A stretch of DNA of 64,000 nucleotides, taken from assembly GCF_002218085.1 (NCBI RefSeq), contig NZ_BDUC01000001.1, positions 1,117,955-1,181,954 on the forward strand. Reading direction: 5' to 3'. This stretch comes from Tolypothrix sp. NIES-4075 (GTDB taxonomy: Bacteria > Cyanobacteriota > Cyanobacteriia > Cyanobacteriales > Nostocaceae). The translations under genes and the position numbers were made by a program. This document shows, piece by piece, positions 25,898 to 33,593 of the stretch; within the stretch, counting starts at the first letter, position 1; each line of letters starts with the position of its first letter. The notes under the pieces were generated by a model, which worked only from the letters and a program-made list of their open reading frames with translations, did no database searches and had not been told where the DNA came from.

Positions 25898-26460
25898 TCG
25901 TACAAATGCTTTTGTTGAATATAGTTAACAACAGGGGGAGTTAAAGCTTTAGGGTCTTTATTTTCACGATAAGTTGTTGAGGAAACATCCAAAGCGATGA
26001 GGTTAGCGATCGCAATTTTTCCTCCCAGATGAAGCACCCCTGACAAACTAGACTCATCTATCGCATATCCCGGTCGCGGCACTACTAGTAATTGTACTTG
26101 TCGCAACAAATCTTCAATACGATACCAACGCGGCAGCTGATTTAGCAAATCTGAACCGATAACTAATGTTAATTCTACGTCTTCACCTACGCTGAGTTTC
26201 GCTTTTTCCACCGTTTCCAGTGTTCTGAAGCTACTTAATTCTTGTTCTAAAACAACGTTACGCTGTGGTGTATCCATACCTGCAATTAATAGTCGCAACA
26301 TTGCCACTCGATGTTCCAAAGGTGTTTGATGCGATTTAAAGGGATTATTTGCTGCCCAAACTACCACGCGATCGTAATGTTCAGATAACCAATTTAAAAT
26401 TGTTTGATGTCCGGCAGTTGGTGGATCGGCACTAGTACCAAATAAAGCAATTTTCAACAT
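25858..26460 (-). CDS. nadD: Nicotinate-nucleotide adenylyltransferase
   Basis: A 200-residue nucleotidyltransferase. It has the N-terminal LFGTSADPPTAGHQTIL, which carries the (H/T)xGH-type nucleotide-binding motif, and the C-terminal SSTTYR, matching the ISSTxxR signature. It adenylylates nicotinate mononucleotide to deamido-NAD, the substrate of NadE encoded downstream. It overlaps nrtR by 40 bases, so the two are translationally close. 87 bases, including a GAGACGCG-family palindrome, separate it from pncB. Confidence 0.92.
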   Translation of the reverse strand: MLKIALFGTSADPPTAGHQTILNWLSEHYDRVVVWAANNPFKSHQTPLEHRVAMLRLLIAGMDTPQRNVVLEQELSSFRTLETVEKAKLSVGEDVELTLVIGSDLLNQLPRWYRIEDLLRQVQLLVVPRPGYAIDESSLSGVLHLGGKIAIANLIALDVSSTTYRENKDPKALTPPVVNYIQQKHLYECQDTSKKKFQIC

Positions 26461-26492
26461 TTTGGATTTTTGATTTTGGATTAGTCAAAAGT

Positions 26493-26523
26493 TGTAGAGA
26501 CGCGAGGAACATCGCGTCTGTAC
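26493..26523. repeat. Dispersed palindrome, GAGACGCG family
   Basis: GTAGAGACGCGAGGAACATCGCGTCTGTAC-type hairpin between pncB and nadD. It could attenuate transcription inside the operon, but the same element occurs at many unrelated sites. Confidence 0.6.
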
Positions 26524-26547
26524 AAGAGTCAAGATTCCCCATCTCCG

Positions 26548-27954
26548 CTAGTCCCCAATCCCTAATCTTTGCGTCTGCTGGGTGAGTTTTTCTAATTCTG
26601 CGGAAATTTCTACTTGTAGGGAAACAGGATGATTTAGCTGTCTGGTTTCTTCAGGTAAACTCGCTACTGAAGCGGTGCTGCGTTGGCGAATTTCTGCTAA
26701 AGTTTCTGAGGCTTGTATTCGTTTACCGTCTTTAACCATTAATTGCAATAAAGGTTGTTCTATGCTATAAGTTTCATCTGCTAATCCCAAGCGATCGCCT
26801 TTGATTTTACCTTCATTTATAGTGCGAAAAATCTGCTTTCGCCCCGGATAAGTGATTTTACCGCTAGACTCTTTCATGACAGGGATACCATCAATTTCTA
26901 CTAGTTTATAAACTCCATTTATCGGCGAACCTGTAACTAGTCGCGTTCCCAATCCATAAGCGTCAATTTGGGCATCCTTGGCTTTGAGTTTAGCAATTTC
27001 CCACTCATCCAAGTCGCCACTAGCGAAAATCGACACTTCAGGAAGAAGCGATCGCACTTCTTTTGATAAGTTAACTAAATCCCCAGAATCTAACCGAACT
27101 CCTGCTAATTTCATTTCTCCTGAGTTGACTTTTTCAGCTAACTTTTTGGCAGCTGCGATTGTGTCGTAAGTATCAATTAACAATGACGCACCCGGAAAAT
27201 ATCGATGAAATGCTATAAATGCTTGTTCTTCACCACCTGCCATTGCCGATAAAGCCATGACTAAGGCGTGAGCCATTGTACCACTTGGCTTTTGCCCCAG
27301 TTGTAGCGCGGCTAACACATTGGATGTAGCGTCTAATCCACCTGCTAACGCTGCCCGCGCTGCCCACAAAGAGCCTTGGGGACTAAATGCCCGTCTTGTA
27401 CCAAATTCTAGTAAGGTGGCTTTCTCGCCTGCGACATCGCGAATCCGTGCAGCTTTTGTGGCAATTAATGTCTGATAATTAATGGTATTTAACAAATAAG
27501 TTTCTACTAACTGTGCTTGCCACAGCGGTGCTTCTACACGTAACAAAGTTTCATTGGCAAATACCGCTGTCCCTTCTGGCACTGCCCAAACATCGCCGGT
27601 AAAACGTCCTTCAAGCAGCAATGACCAAAAGCGATCGCTTGCACCCTCAAAAATCCCCGTCGCTTGCAAAGCCGCTATTTGAGAAGCACTAAAGCGGAAT
27701 TTTTCTAAATATTCCAACGCTTGCGCTAAACCCATCGCAATTAAATAACCAAAATTCTCAGGTAAGCGTCTTACAGACAATTCAAAGCTTGCCGATGATT
27801 GTTCTACACCTTCACCCGTGTAACAAGCTGCCATTGTTAGCTGGTAAAGGTCAGTCAGCAAACTGTAATCAGCCGCAGAGATATTCAATTGTTGGTTCTC
27901 TTGCTGGATATTGGTAGATGCACAGTCCAAGTTTGGCAAAGTTATCATGCTCAC
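26548..27954 (-). CDS. pncB: Nicotinate phosphoribosyltransferase
   Basis: A 468-residue enzyme that makes nicotinate mononucleotide from nicotinate and PRPP. Recognisable family elements are LLTDLYQLTMAACY near the N-terminus, the LLEFGTRRAFSP loop that binds the phosphoribosyl substrate, DTYDT and AGVRLDSGDLVNL, and GTRLVTGSP near residue 340. It starts the NAD unit; a perfect palindrome lies 21-49 bases upstream of its start codon. Two ATGs two codons apart are possible starts (27954 or 27948). Confidence 0.93.
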   Translation of the reverse strand: MSMITLPNLDCASTNIQQENQQLNISAADYSLLTDLYQLTMAACYTGEGVEQSSASFELSVRRLPENFGYLIAMGLAQALEYLEKFRFSASQIAALQATGIFEGASDRFWSLLLEGRFTGDVWAVPEGTAVFANETLLRVEAPLWQAQLVETYLLNTINYQTLIATKAARIRDVAGEKATLLEFGTRRAFSPQGSLWAARAALAGGLDATSNVLAALQLGQKPSGTMAHALVMALSAMAGGEEQAFIAFHRYFPGASLLIDTYDTIAAAKKLAEKVNSGEMKLAGVRLDSGDLVNLSKEVRSLLPEVSIFASGDLDEWEIAKLKAKDAQIDAYGLGTRLVTGSPINGVYKLVEIDGIPVMKESSGKITYPGRKQIFRTINEGKIKGDRLGLADETYSIEQPLLQLMVKDGKRIQASETLAEIRQRSTASVASLPEETRQLNHPVSLQVEISAELEKLTQQTQRLGIGD

Positions 27955-27974
27955 GCGCCTTTACAAGAATGCTT

Positions 27975-28003
27975 TTATTTATGGTAGTTTTTACCATAAA
28001 TAA
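27975..28003 (-). promoter_or_regulatory. Candidate NrtR operator in front of pncB
   Basis: A perfect 12-base inverted repeat, TTATTTATGGTA and TACCATAAATAA, around a 5-base centre. It sits directly upstream of the first gene of an NAD operon that encodes an NrtR-type regulator, where a repressor would block transcription or its start. Confidence 0.65.
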
Positions 28004-28131
28004 TGTCAACTGTCGCACGACTTATGTCATTTAGTGCTTGAAATCAGGTTGTTGCGGTCAAATTAATACTGTGTTTATCAATTAGTTCATACTTCTTTAT
28101 AGTATTTGTAATAAATAATCACAATTTAACA

Positions 28132-28160
28132 GTAGAGACGTTTCAGCGGAACGTCTCTAC
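28132..28160. repeat. Dispersed palindrome, GAGACG family
   Basis: Arms GTAGAGACGTT and AACGTCTCTAC with centre TCAGCGG. The stem differs from the GAGACGCG copies but pairs fully. It lies between the pncB operator and the small conserved gene. Confidence 0.7.
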
Positions 28161-28266
28161 GATAAATTACAAATTTATTGGTATAGGTTACAATCATAAT
28201 CAAAGGGCAAAGTTTAGTTTTTTTTATATAAAGTATTGCAACAAGACCTGAAGAATCATTGCATAA

Positions 28267-28286
28267 ATTCTCAATATATTGAGAAT
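28267..28286 (+). promoter_or_regulatory. Perfect 20-base palindrome upstream of small gene
   Basis: ATTCTCAATA followed by TATTGAGAAT, without any spacer, 77 bases before the small gene start. The TTCTCAAT half-site is reminiscent of AT-rich FUR-family boxes; this resemblance is inference. A dimeric repressor site is likely. Confidence 0.5.
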
Positions 28287-28362
28287 CTAAGCCAGTCGAG
28301 AATAGGAGAATTAGAGTAGATACATCGCAATTAAAAACACTGCGAAAAAAGGAGAATTTAAT

Positions 28363-28515
28363 ATGATGGCTATCTCCAGGATTTTAGCGAGCATTACCCT
28401 GTATATTTCTGAAGCCGCGATGCGGATTTTTGGTCCTAATGATGATGCTTATCCTGTTATTGGTATACAACCTTTTACAGGTGAACCTTACAAAGGTGCA
28501 GCCGACAATTGGTAA
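28363..28515 (+). CDS. Small conserved cyanobacterial protein, 50 residues
   Basis: A complete small gene with a strong ribosome binding site (AAAAAAGGAG, 8 bases before the ATG), 50 codons and its own terminator 30 bases later. The product starts MMAISRILASITLYISEAAM, an amphipathic or weakly hydrophobic helix, and ends in a hydrophilic tail with a DDAYPVIGIQPFTGEPYKG motif. I believe similar tails occur in small proteins of other cyanobacteria, but I cannot name a family. The single helix plus polar tail suits a peripheral membrane or complex subunit. A palindrome sits in its promoter region. Confidence 0.75.
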   Translation: MMAISRILASITLYISEAAMRIFGPNDDAYPVIGIQPFTGEPYKGAADNW

Positions 28516-28545
28516 ATGATGATATTAGATGTGTCAATGAAAATT

Positions 28546-28583
28546 AAAGTCGGTGGAAAAGTAAATTATCCACCGACTTTTTT
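28546..28583 (+). terminator. Rho-independent terminator of the small gene
   Basis: Stem AAAGTCGGTGGA / TCCACCGACTTT (12 base pairs), loop of 11 bases, then a T-run. A textbook intrinsic terminator, which supports the small gene being expressed. Confidence 0.9.
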
Positions 28584-28592
28584 ATGTTGGTT

Positions 28593-28643
28593 GTAGTAAG
28601 GGCTTCAGCCCTTTCTTGTTATGAGGGCTAAAGCCCTCACTAC
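28593..28643. repeat. Dispersed palindrome, GTAGTAAG family
   Basis: Stem halves AAGGGCTTCAGCCCTT and AGGGCTAAAGCCCT, bounded by GTAGT and ACTAC. Same layout as 20503-20550, with GC/CG exchanged in the stem and compensated on the other side. Confidence 0.75.
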
Positions 28644-28721
28644 GATTTTTACAACCCATCCCACTGAAGTTCTGCTAACAAGGAAGATTTTCTCGGCTAA
28701 TGTATGTTTTTTTCAGAGGCA

Positions 28722-28886
28722 ACTCTTAACAGGGAATAGGGAACAGGAAAAACCCATGTTTAAAAACGATTTGCTTGAAATAATGATGCTGTTTTTTTTC
28801 GTTGCACTCTCCCTCAAAAAACATCTTTTTTTTGACGCTCGCTTTAAACTCAGCAACTAAAGTTTCTTATCTGTTTCCTGTTCCCT
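28722..28886. mobile_element. MITE-like element
   Basis: Imperfect terminal inverted repeats with a perfect core, AGGGAACAGGAAA at 28738-28750 and TTTCCTGTTCCCT at 28874-28886. It starts with CAACTCTTAACAGGGAA, the same start as the element at 34444-34652, and shares the internal TTTTTTTCGTTGCACT ... CTCAAAAAACAT pattern. No transposase gene inside. The frames crossing it are not convincing genes. Confidence 0.5.
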
Positions 28887-29089
28887 CTTCCCTCTTCGCT
28901 TCTTTTTGTAAATGTTATTAAATCATTAATATTTGTCAGAGAGTGAAAGAAGCGATCGCTAGGATACTCTCTTAATAATGCTGGCTGTGGTAAGTCCTAA
29001 CTAAAGGCTTTGTTTATTCCTGGTGCAAAAAATACGTCGGGGATAAATTTAGCCATTTCAGAGAATCAAAAACTAGGAACACTTCAACA

Positions 29090-29581
29090 ATGTTTTGGAA
29101 ATTGATAGTTAGTGCTTTACTATTGCCCAGTTGCCTGGGATTTGAGACAGCAGCAGCACATATACCAAGTAAGGTTCAAAACCAGCCACAGTCTCAAGAA
29201 TCGACATTGCCACTTACTCCCACACTGGCAAATCAAAGTCTGATGAATTCCTTCAAACTTGCCAGCGAAGAAGATTCATCAATTCAAAGCAACTTGGAAG
29301 CTGATACAGCCCAAGTCAAACAGACCAAATACGAGTATTATCGAAATATCCAACGCCAGCGTCTTCGTCGTTATTGGCAAAAAGTGCGTTCCCGCAGCTA
29401 TCGACATCATCGCCGAGTGCGTCCAAATCGCAGGTATAATCAAAACCGGGTTTATTATCGTCAAAATCGTCACCCCAGACGACATTACTACAGATACCAG
29501 CGTCAATATCAGCCCCAAAATTATCACAGACGACATAACTACAGATGCCAGTATTATAGTCATGGCAGATGTTACAACTAA
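29090..29581 (+). CDS. Secreted basic Tyr/Arg/His-rich protein
   Basis: A 163-residue protein with a signal peptide (MFWKLIVSALLLPSCLGFETAA). A lipoprotein-like Cys occurs at LLPSC, but Ala-X-Ala cleavage fits as well. The first half of the mature part is polar; the second half (from about residue 85) is very rich in Tyr, Arg, His and Asn (YRHHRRVRPNRRYNQNRVYY) with two Cys near the end. Such composition suggests binding to anionic glycans, nucleic acid or metal outside the cytoplasm. No family recognised. Frames on other strands here are shadows caused by the skewed codons. Confidence 0.7.
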   Translation: MFWKLIVSALLLPSCLGFETAAAHIPSKVQNQPQSQESTLPLTPTLANQSLMNSFKLASEEDSSIQSNLEADTAQVKQTKYEYYRNIQRQRLRRYWQKVRSRSYRHHRRVRPNRRYNQNRVYYRQNRHPRRHYYRYQRQYQPQNYHRRHNYRCQYYSHGRCYN

Positions 29582-29641
29582 TGCGGCAAAATAAAAAATT
29601 GCCCAAATTCCCCACAAATTCAACTCAAAAAACCTCAGCGT

Positions 29642-29717
29642 CCCCTTCGGGTTCATCAGTTCGACGGGAACGCCAGTCCGCTCAACGCGGGGAACCCGCG
29701 CACGCGGCTGGCTCCGG
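29642..29717. repeat. Dispersed GC-rich element
   Basis: CCCCTTCGGGTTC...GAACGCCAGTC...CAACGCGGGGAACCCGCGCAC, related to 10806-10862. It contains the inner hairpin CGCGGGGAACCCGCG. Typical of Nostocales intergenic repeats; no coding role seen. Confidence 0.6.
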
Positions 29718-29811
29718 AAACCGACTCTGCCGACTGATTCACCTCTGCGATTACTTCGCGTTCCTCTGCGTTTAAAAACGCTACAATCTTATGCGTAAAT
29801 CCTATTTATTC

Positions 29812-30546
29812 TCAACTCAGTAGCTGAATTAACACAAAAGCAAAAGCCGCGCTACCTATAGGAACTGTCAAATTATCAACACCCAACAAAGAAAAAGCTT
29901 CTAAACCAGTAGCTATTAAAGCAACTATTAGTGATACCAGCCAAGTTTGCCAAATATTGCCCACTGTGAAGACTAAAATCAAACTACAGACAATATAGCT
30001 GACAATAGCCATCGTCAAAGAGCCTTCCCAGCTTTTTTGCGCTCCAAAGACTTGATATTTATGTTTGCCAAATCGTTGTCCAATCAGCGCTGCTAATCCA
30101 TCACCCCATGCCATTATCAAAATACCGATCGCTGCGTACTGCGGTTGTTGCAAGTGCCAGAAGCAAGCAACTAAAACACCTACACTAACAGCATAAAAAA
30201 ATGTCCCCAAACTTTGGCGTCCGACACTATTAATACCTGGGAGAATCGGAAATAGATAGGATAGTAAGGTAACAGCACTCGCTAAAATCGAAGCTGTAAT
30301 CCCCACACTCGCAGGGAAATTTAGCAACCATGCGAATAAAATCACATTGCCAGTACCAATATGAACGATTTTCCGCAAAAGTTCTGCATCGCTGTTGAAA
30401 CGATTTGTCACCCAGGCAATTAGAAGGATGAGCGATACCCATACTGCAACGATCGCGAATTGCAGCGACAAAGAGTGAGTTGACTGTAAATCAAAAAATG
30501 AAGTTAACAATACAACAATATGAATAATGTAGACGCTTATTATCAA
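29812..30546 (-). CDS. Phytol/polyprenol kinase-like integral membrane protein
   Basis: A 244-residue protein with about seven membrane helices. The CTP-dependent kinase motifs of the VTE5/SEC59 group are present: LRKIVHIGTGN near residue 58, MAWGDGLAALIGQRFG around 145 and KSWEGSLTM around 170. Cyanobacterial members phosphorylate phytol or related alcohols in tocopherol synthesis and chlorophyll recycling. The frame begins with a TTG that shares its bases with the divergent ATG at 30546, so the exact start is uncertain. Confidence 0.8.
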   Translation of the reverse strand: MIISVYIIHIVVLLTSFFDLQSTHSLSLQFAIVAVWVSLILLIAWVTNRFNSDAELLRKIVHIGTGNVILFAWLLNFPASVGITASILASAVTLLSYLFPILPGINSVGRQSLGTFFYAVSVGVLVACFWHLQQPQYAAIGILIMAWGDGLAALIGQRFGKHKYQVFGAQKSWEGSLTMAIVSYIVCSLILVFTVGNIWQTWLVSLIVALIATGLEAFSLLGVDNLTVPIGSAAFAFVLIQLLS

Positions 30547-30569
30547 TGTATAGGATTTGGGTTACTACG

Positions 30570-31577
30570 ATGAAATTATTATTTATTTGGTTAATTAAAG
30601 GTTATCGTCTTTTCATATCACCGCTGTTTCCCCCAACTTGTCGCTTTCAGCCGACTTGTTCAATGTATGCTATTGAAGCAATTGAACGATTTGGTGTTAT
30701 ACGCGGTACGAGTATGGCAATTTGGCGGATTTTGCGCTGCCATCCCTTTCATCCCGGTGGATATGATCCGGTACCGGAGGAGGGGGGGAGAGGGAGAGGG
30801 GGGGATGAGGGGGACAATTACCTTTTTCCCAATTCCCAATTACCTTTTTCCCAATTCCCAATGCCCAAAATCGAAATGAGACCTTATCATCAAGTACCAA
30901 TTATCGAATGTGGTGAACCGTTGGTGAAGATTCCTTTAGAATTGTTTGCGGTGGAATCTCCCCATCCTTATGAAAAGTTAGGTGCGCCTTATGGGGAACA
31001 TTCTCCTTATTTTATCCGCTCTAGCTTGATTGATAACTTGATAGAAGCGCAAAGTTACTTACAGTTAATACATCCAAATTGGCGCATTCAAATTTTTGAT
31101 GCTTATCGCCCAGTTGCTGTGCAACAGTTTATGGTAGATTACAGTTTTGCTCAAGCGCTAGAAGAAAGGGGATTAACTGAGGCATTGTCACCAACTAAAC
31201 GCCAAGAGATTTGGGAAGCGGTTTATCAAATTTGGGCTGTACCCAGTTTAGATGAAAAAACTCCGCCTCCCCACAGTACAGGTGCGGCGGTGGATGTGAC
31301 GTTGGTAGATGATAATGGACGAGTAGTTGATATGGGTTCTGTGATTGATGAAATGTCAGAGCGATCGCTTCCCGATTACTTTGCCAATAATAGCGTCGAA
31401 GCACAACAATATCACGCTCATCGTCAACTGTTGCATAACGTCATGTTAAAAGCCGGATTTCAACGCAATCCTAGAGAATGGTGGCATTTCTCTTTAGGAG
31501 ATCAGATGTGGGCATGGTTGAATAATCAATTGATACCAACTAATTCTCTGTCAGCCCGTTATGGACGTGTTGTATAA
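30570..31577 (+). CDS. YidD-D-alanyl-D-alanine dipeptidase fusion
   Basis: A single open frame. Residues 1-70 from MKLLFIWLIKGYRLFISP are YidD, the membrane-insertion efficiency factor, with its Cys pattern (PTCRFQPTCSMYAIEAI, GYDP end). From the internal ATG at 30861 the protein is a VanX/DdpX-type zinc dipeptidase: IQIFDAYRPVAVQQFM, STGAAVDVTLVDD (His and Asp ligands near 240) and REWWHFSLGD with catalytic Glu and His. The joining stretch, residues about 70-97, is encoded by heptamer-type repeat DNA with no stop. The two parts may be made as one polypeptide or as two proteins, the second from 30861. The functions are unrelated. Confidence 0.8.
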   Translation: MKLLFIWLIKGYRLFISPLFPPTCRFQPTCSMYAIEAIERFGVIRGTSMAIWRILRCHPFHPGGYDPVPEEGGRGRGGDEGDNYLFPNSQLPFSQFPMPKIEMRPYHQVPIIECGEPLVKIPLELFAVESPHPYEKLGAPYGEHSPYFIRSSLIDNLIEAQSYLQLIHPNWRIQIFDAYRPVAVQQFMVDYSFAQALEERGLTEALSPTKRQEIWEAVYQIWAVPSLDEKTPPPHSTGAAVDVTLVDDNGRVVDMGSVIDEMSERSLPDYFANNSVEAQQYHAHRQLLHNVMLKAGFQRNPREWWHFSLGDQMWAWLNNQLIPTNSLSARYGRVV

Positions 31578-31676
31578 GATAAGTGCGGTACGACTAACTT
31601 GCACCATAGACTTAAGTCTAAGGGGGATGCGATCGCATTATTCAATTCGCAATCCAACTTATCACTTACAACTAAC

Positions 31677-32156
31677 CTAAGCATCTTGAGGATTTAGCTT
31701 AATTAACTCGTCGGTGGTGTAAGCACCAATCGGACTCCACAGTATATAAGGTACTAGTAAAGCTGCCGCGAGTGGCGAAATCGGCAAAACAGAAATTGTT
31801 AACACCACACCGAAAATAGCACCAACTGAACCAATAATTTCTCCTCTTTTGAGACTGCGGAACCTCAGCATTATCGGTATGTAGGTGACAGTGATAATTT
31901 CCAGCAGCAGATATAAACCCATTAACAGCCACGTTATCAAACTTCCGGGATTTTTTTGCCAAACAATATTAGCCGAAGCTGCACCGCAAATAAAAATCAC
32001 AGTCCAAATGATGGGAATTAGTGGTTCAAAAACTAGCCATCTGGGACGAGTTAAGTTAGCGAACCATTTGATGTCACGGGGAGTGATGAAGAAACTACCA
32101 ATCATCACGATGAAAGTTATCGCTCCAATAATCATCCAAGATTTAATCATATTCAT
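31677..32156 (-). CDS. TspO/MBR-like membrane protein, copy 1
   Basis: A 159-residue protein with five predicted helices. Conserved-looking parts are ITPRDIKWFANLTRPRWLVFEP, IPIIWTVIFICGAASA, LLMGLYLLLEIITV and LLVPYILWSPIGAYT, which follow the tryptophan-rich plan of TspO/MBR proteins. Those proteins bind tetrapyrroles and respond to stress. The likeness is partial, so the family call is moderate. A second copy (32638-33120) lies on the same strand with an array of 21-base repeats between them. Confidence 0.72.
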   Translation of the reverse strand: MNMIKSWMIIGAITFIVMIGSFFITPRDIKWFANLTRPRWLVFEPLIPIIWTVIFICGAASANIVWQKNPGSLITWLLMGLYLLLEIITVTYIPIMLRFRSLKRGEIIGSVGAIFGVVLTISVLPISPLAAALLVPYILWSPIGAYTTDELIKLNPQDA

Positions 32157-32637
32157 CTCCCAAATAAGTGCATTTTGTCAAGTTGTATCTTGATATCGTT
32201 TACTTAAGGTTTATTCAGCCTCAATTTTTTTGAAGCTTAGTGACTTTACAACAAACCGTCGTTAATATGAGTTGCTTATTTGCCACCACGCTAAAAGCTG
32301 TCGTTACCAATGCAGAAGCTGTCGTTACCACAGCTTCAACTTTTGTTACAAACATTAAAGCTTTCGTTACTAATGCTTCAACTTTGGTTACAAACAAAAA
32401 GCTGTTGTTACCATTGCTTAAACTTTCATTACAACGCTAATCATTAAGACAACAAACTAATGCTTTTACAAAGGTATCCTCTGTGCAGCTATTATCCTTA
32501 ACTAAACCGGATTGAGTTACACACGGCAATTTTGACAATTTTCAAGTATGCTTTTAATCAGTCGCAGGTTGTAGTTTTGATAAAAAGTGGATAGTGGGTA
32601 GTGGTTGGTGGATAGTCGTTTAACAACGAACACCTAT
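32157..32637. other. Spacer between the TspO-like paralogs
   Basis: Besides the 21-base array it holds a short heptamer stretch near 32585-32630 (GGATAGTGGGTAGTGGTTGG). No other gene or clear terminator is seen. Confidence 0.4.
32297..32440. repeat. Seven degenerate 21-base tandem repeats
   Basis: Units start at 32297, 32318, 32339, 32360, 32381, 32402 and 32423, each with a core like GTCGTTACCAATGC or TTTGTTACAAACAT. The + frame from the GTG at 32240 reads heptapeptides such as AVVTNAE, AVVTTAS and TFVTNIK for 66 codons. The period of 21 keeps the frame, but ribosome binding and family support are lacking, so it is listed as a repeat. Confidence 0.75.
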
Positions 32638-33120
32638 TCAAGCGTCTTGGGGATTAAGCTCAGTCATTGCTTTAGTGGTGTAAGTTCCTATTGGACTCCA
32701 AAGTAAATAAGGAACCAGTAACAGTGCTGCCCAACCAGAAACGGGTAAAATTGCCAGAGCTAAAATAACAGCGATAATAAAACCGATCGCACCAATAATT
32801 GTACCGATTTTCAGGCTGCGAAGTCTAAACATTACAGGTGTGTAGGCGATGGTAGCAATTTCTAAAAGTAGGTATAAACCCATTCGCAACCATGTTTGAG
32901 TCGTTGAGGGGTTTTTTTCCCAGACAATATAAGCTGACCAAGCACCGCAGATAAATATTACAGTCCAAATAAGTGGAATTGCTGCCTCAAAAGTTAGCCA
33001 TCTCGGTCTTTGCAAGCTTTTAAACCATCTGCGATCGCCTGGGGTAATAATGTTAGCAGCCAGCGCAACTAAAAAAGTCACACCCCCAATTACCATCCAA
33101 GATTTAATCATGCCCCACAT
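32638..33120 (-). CDS. TspO/MBR-like membrane protein, copy 2
   Basis: A 160-residue paralog of the protein at 31677, clearly related along its length: MIKSWMVIGGVTFLVAL, ITPGDRRWFKSLQRPRWLTFE, AIPLIWTVIFICGAWSAYIV, LRMGLYLLLEIATIAYTPVM and LLWSPIGTYTTKAM. Both copies end in LNPQDA. The duplication is old enough for many substitutions but keeps all helix boundaries. It is expected in the plasma or outer membrane, with a possible tetrapyrrole or carotenoid ligand. Each copy has its own upstream spacer, so they may be separately regulated. Confidence 0.72.
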   Translation of the reverse strand: MWGMIKSWMVIGGVTFLVALAANIITPGDRRWFKSLQRPRWLTFEAAIPLIWTVIFICGAWSAYIVWEKNPSTTQTWLRMGLYLLLEIATIAYTPVMFRLRSLKIGTIIGAIGFIIAVILALAILPVSGWAALLLVPYLLWSPIGTYTTKAMTELNPQDA

Positions 33121-33593
33121 CCCTGACGCTTAGAAGGAAGATCGCGCCTTATATTGCGATTTTGCCAATTTCCTTTAAATTCCTCATCATCCCTCAGTTT
33201 GATTTGCTTGCATTCAAAGTAAAAAATCCTCACTCCAGCACTTCATTACTACTGCATGTGTATCTTAAGAGAGGAAATTGGCAGAAAGACGTTTGTTAAA
33301 GTCATACTTAAGAGCGATTGCCTGAAAAATAAAGTTTCTAAGTGCGAAAGCGTACTGAAGCTTGATGCAACTTTGAATTATTCTCAAAAAAGATAAGTAA
33401 TAACCTTTAAAACATTGCCCGTTGTTTGGTTGCTTCTCAACTAACACACAAAGCGAGAAGTTTCCAGTGTCTCGGCTAAAAAGCCCAGTCATTTATCAAA
33501 AAATTGTTTGCATTCGTCTGCGTGCCAAACGACAGGCAAATGTTGTCTGTTTGATTAAATAACGCTGTTTGTATTCAAACAAAGTATTTACCT
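33121..33593. other. Intergenic region upstream of the receiver gene
   Basis: About 470 bases between divergent genes. A 75-codon minus-strand frame at 33265-33492 shows no protein-like pattern and is not called. Near 33500-33580 are several TTTG(T/C)TTG and CAAAC words, possibly part of a promoter. No member of the dispersed palindrome families. Confidence 0.35.

Noticed and set aside
28621..28860. A 79-codon frame after the small conserved gene
   Set aside because: It runs across a dispersed palindrome and a MITE-like element and has no consistent composition.
33265..33492. A 75-codon minus-strand frame
   Set aside because: No ribosome binding site, no family likeness, and no pairing with neighbours.
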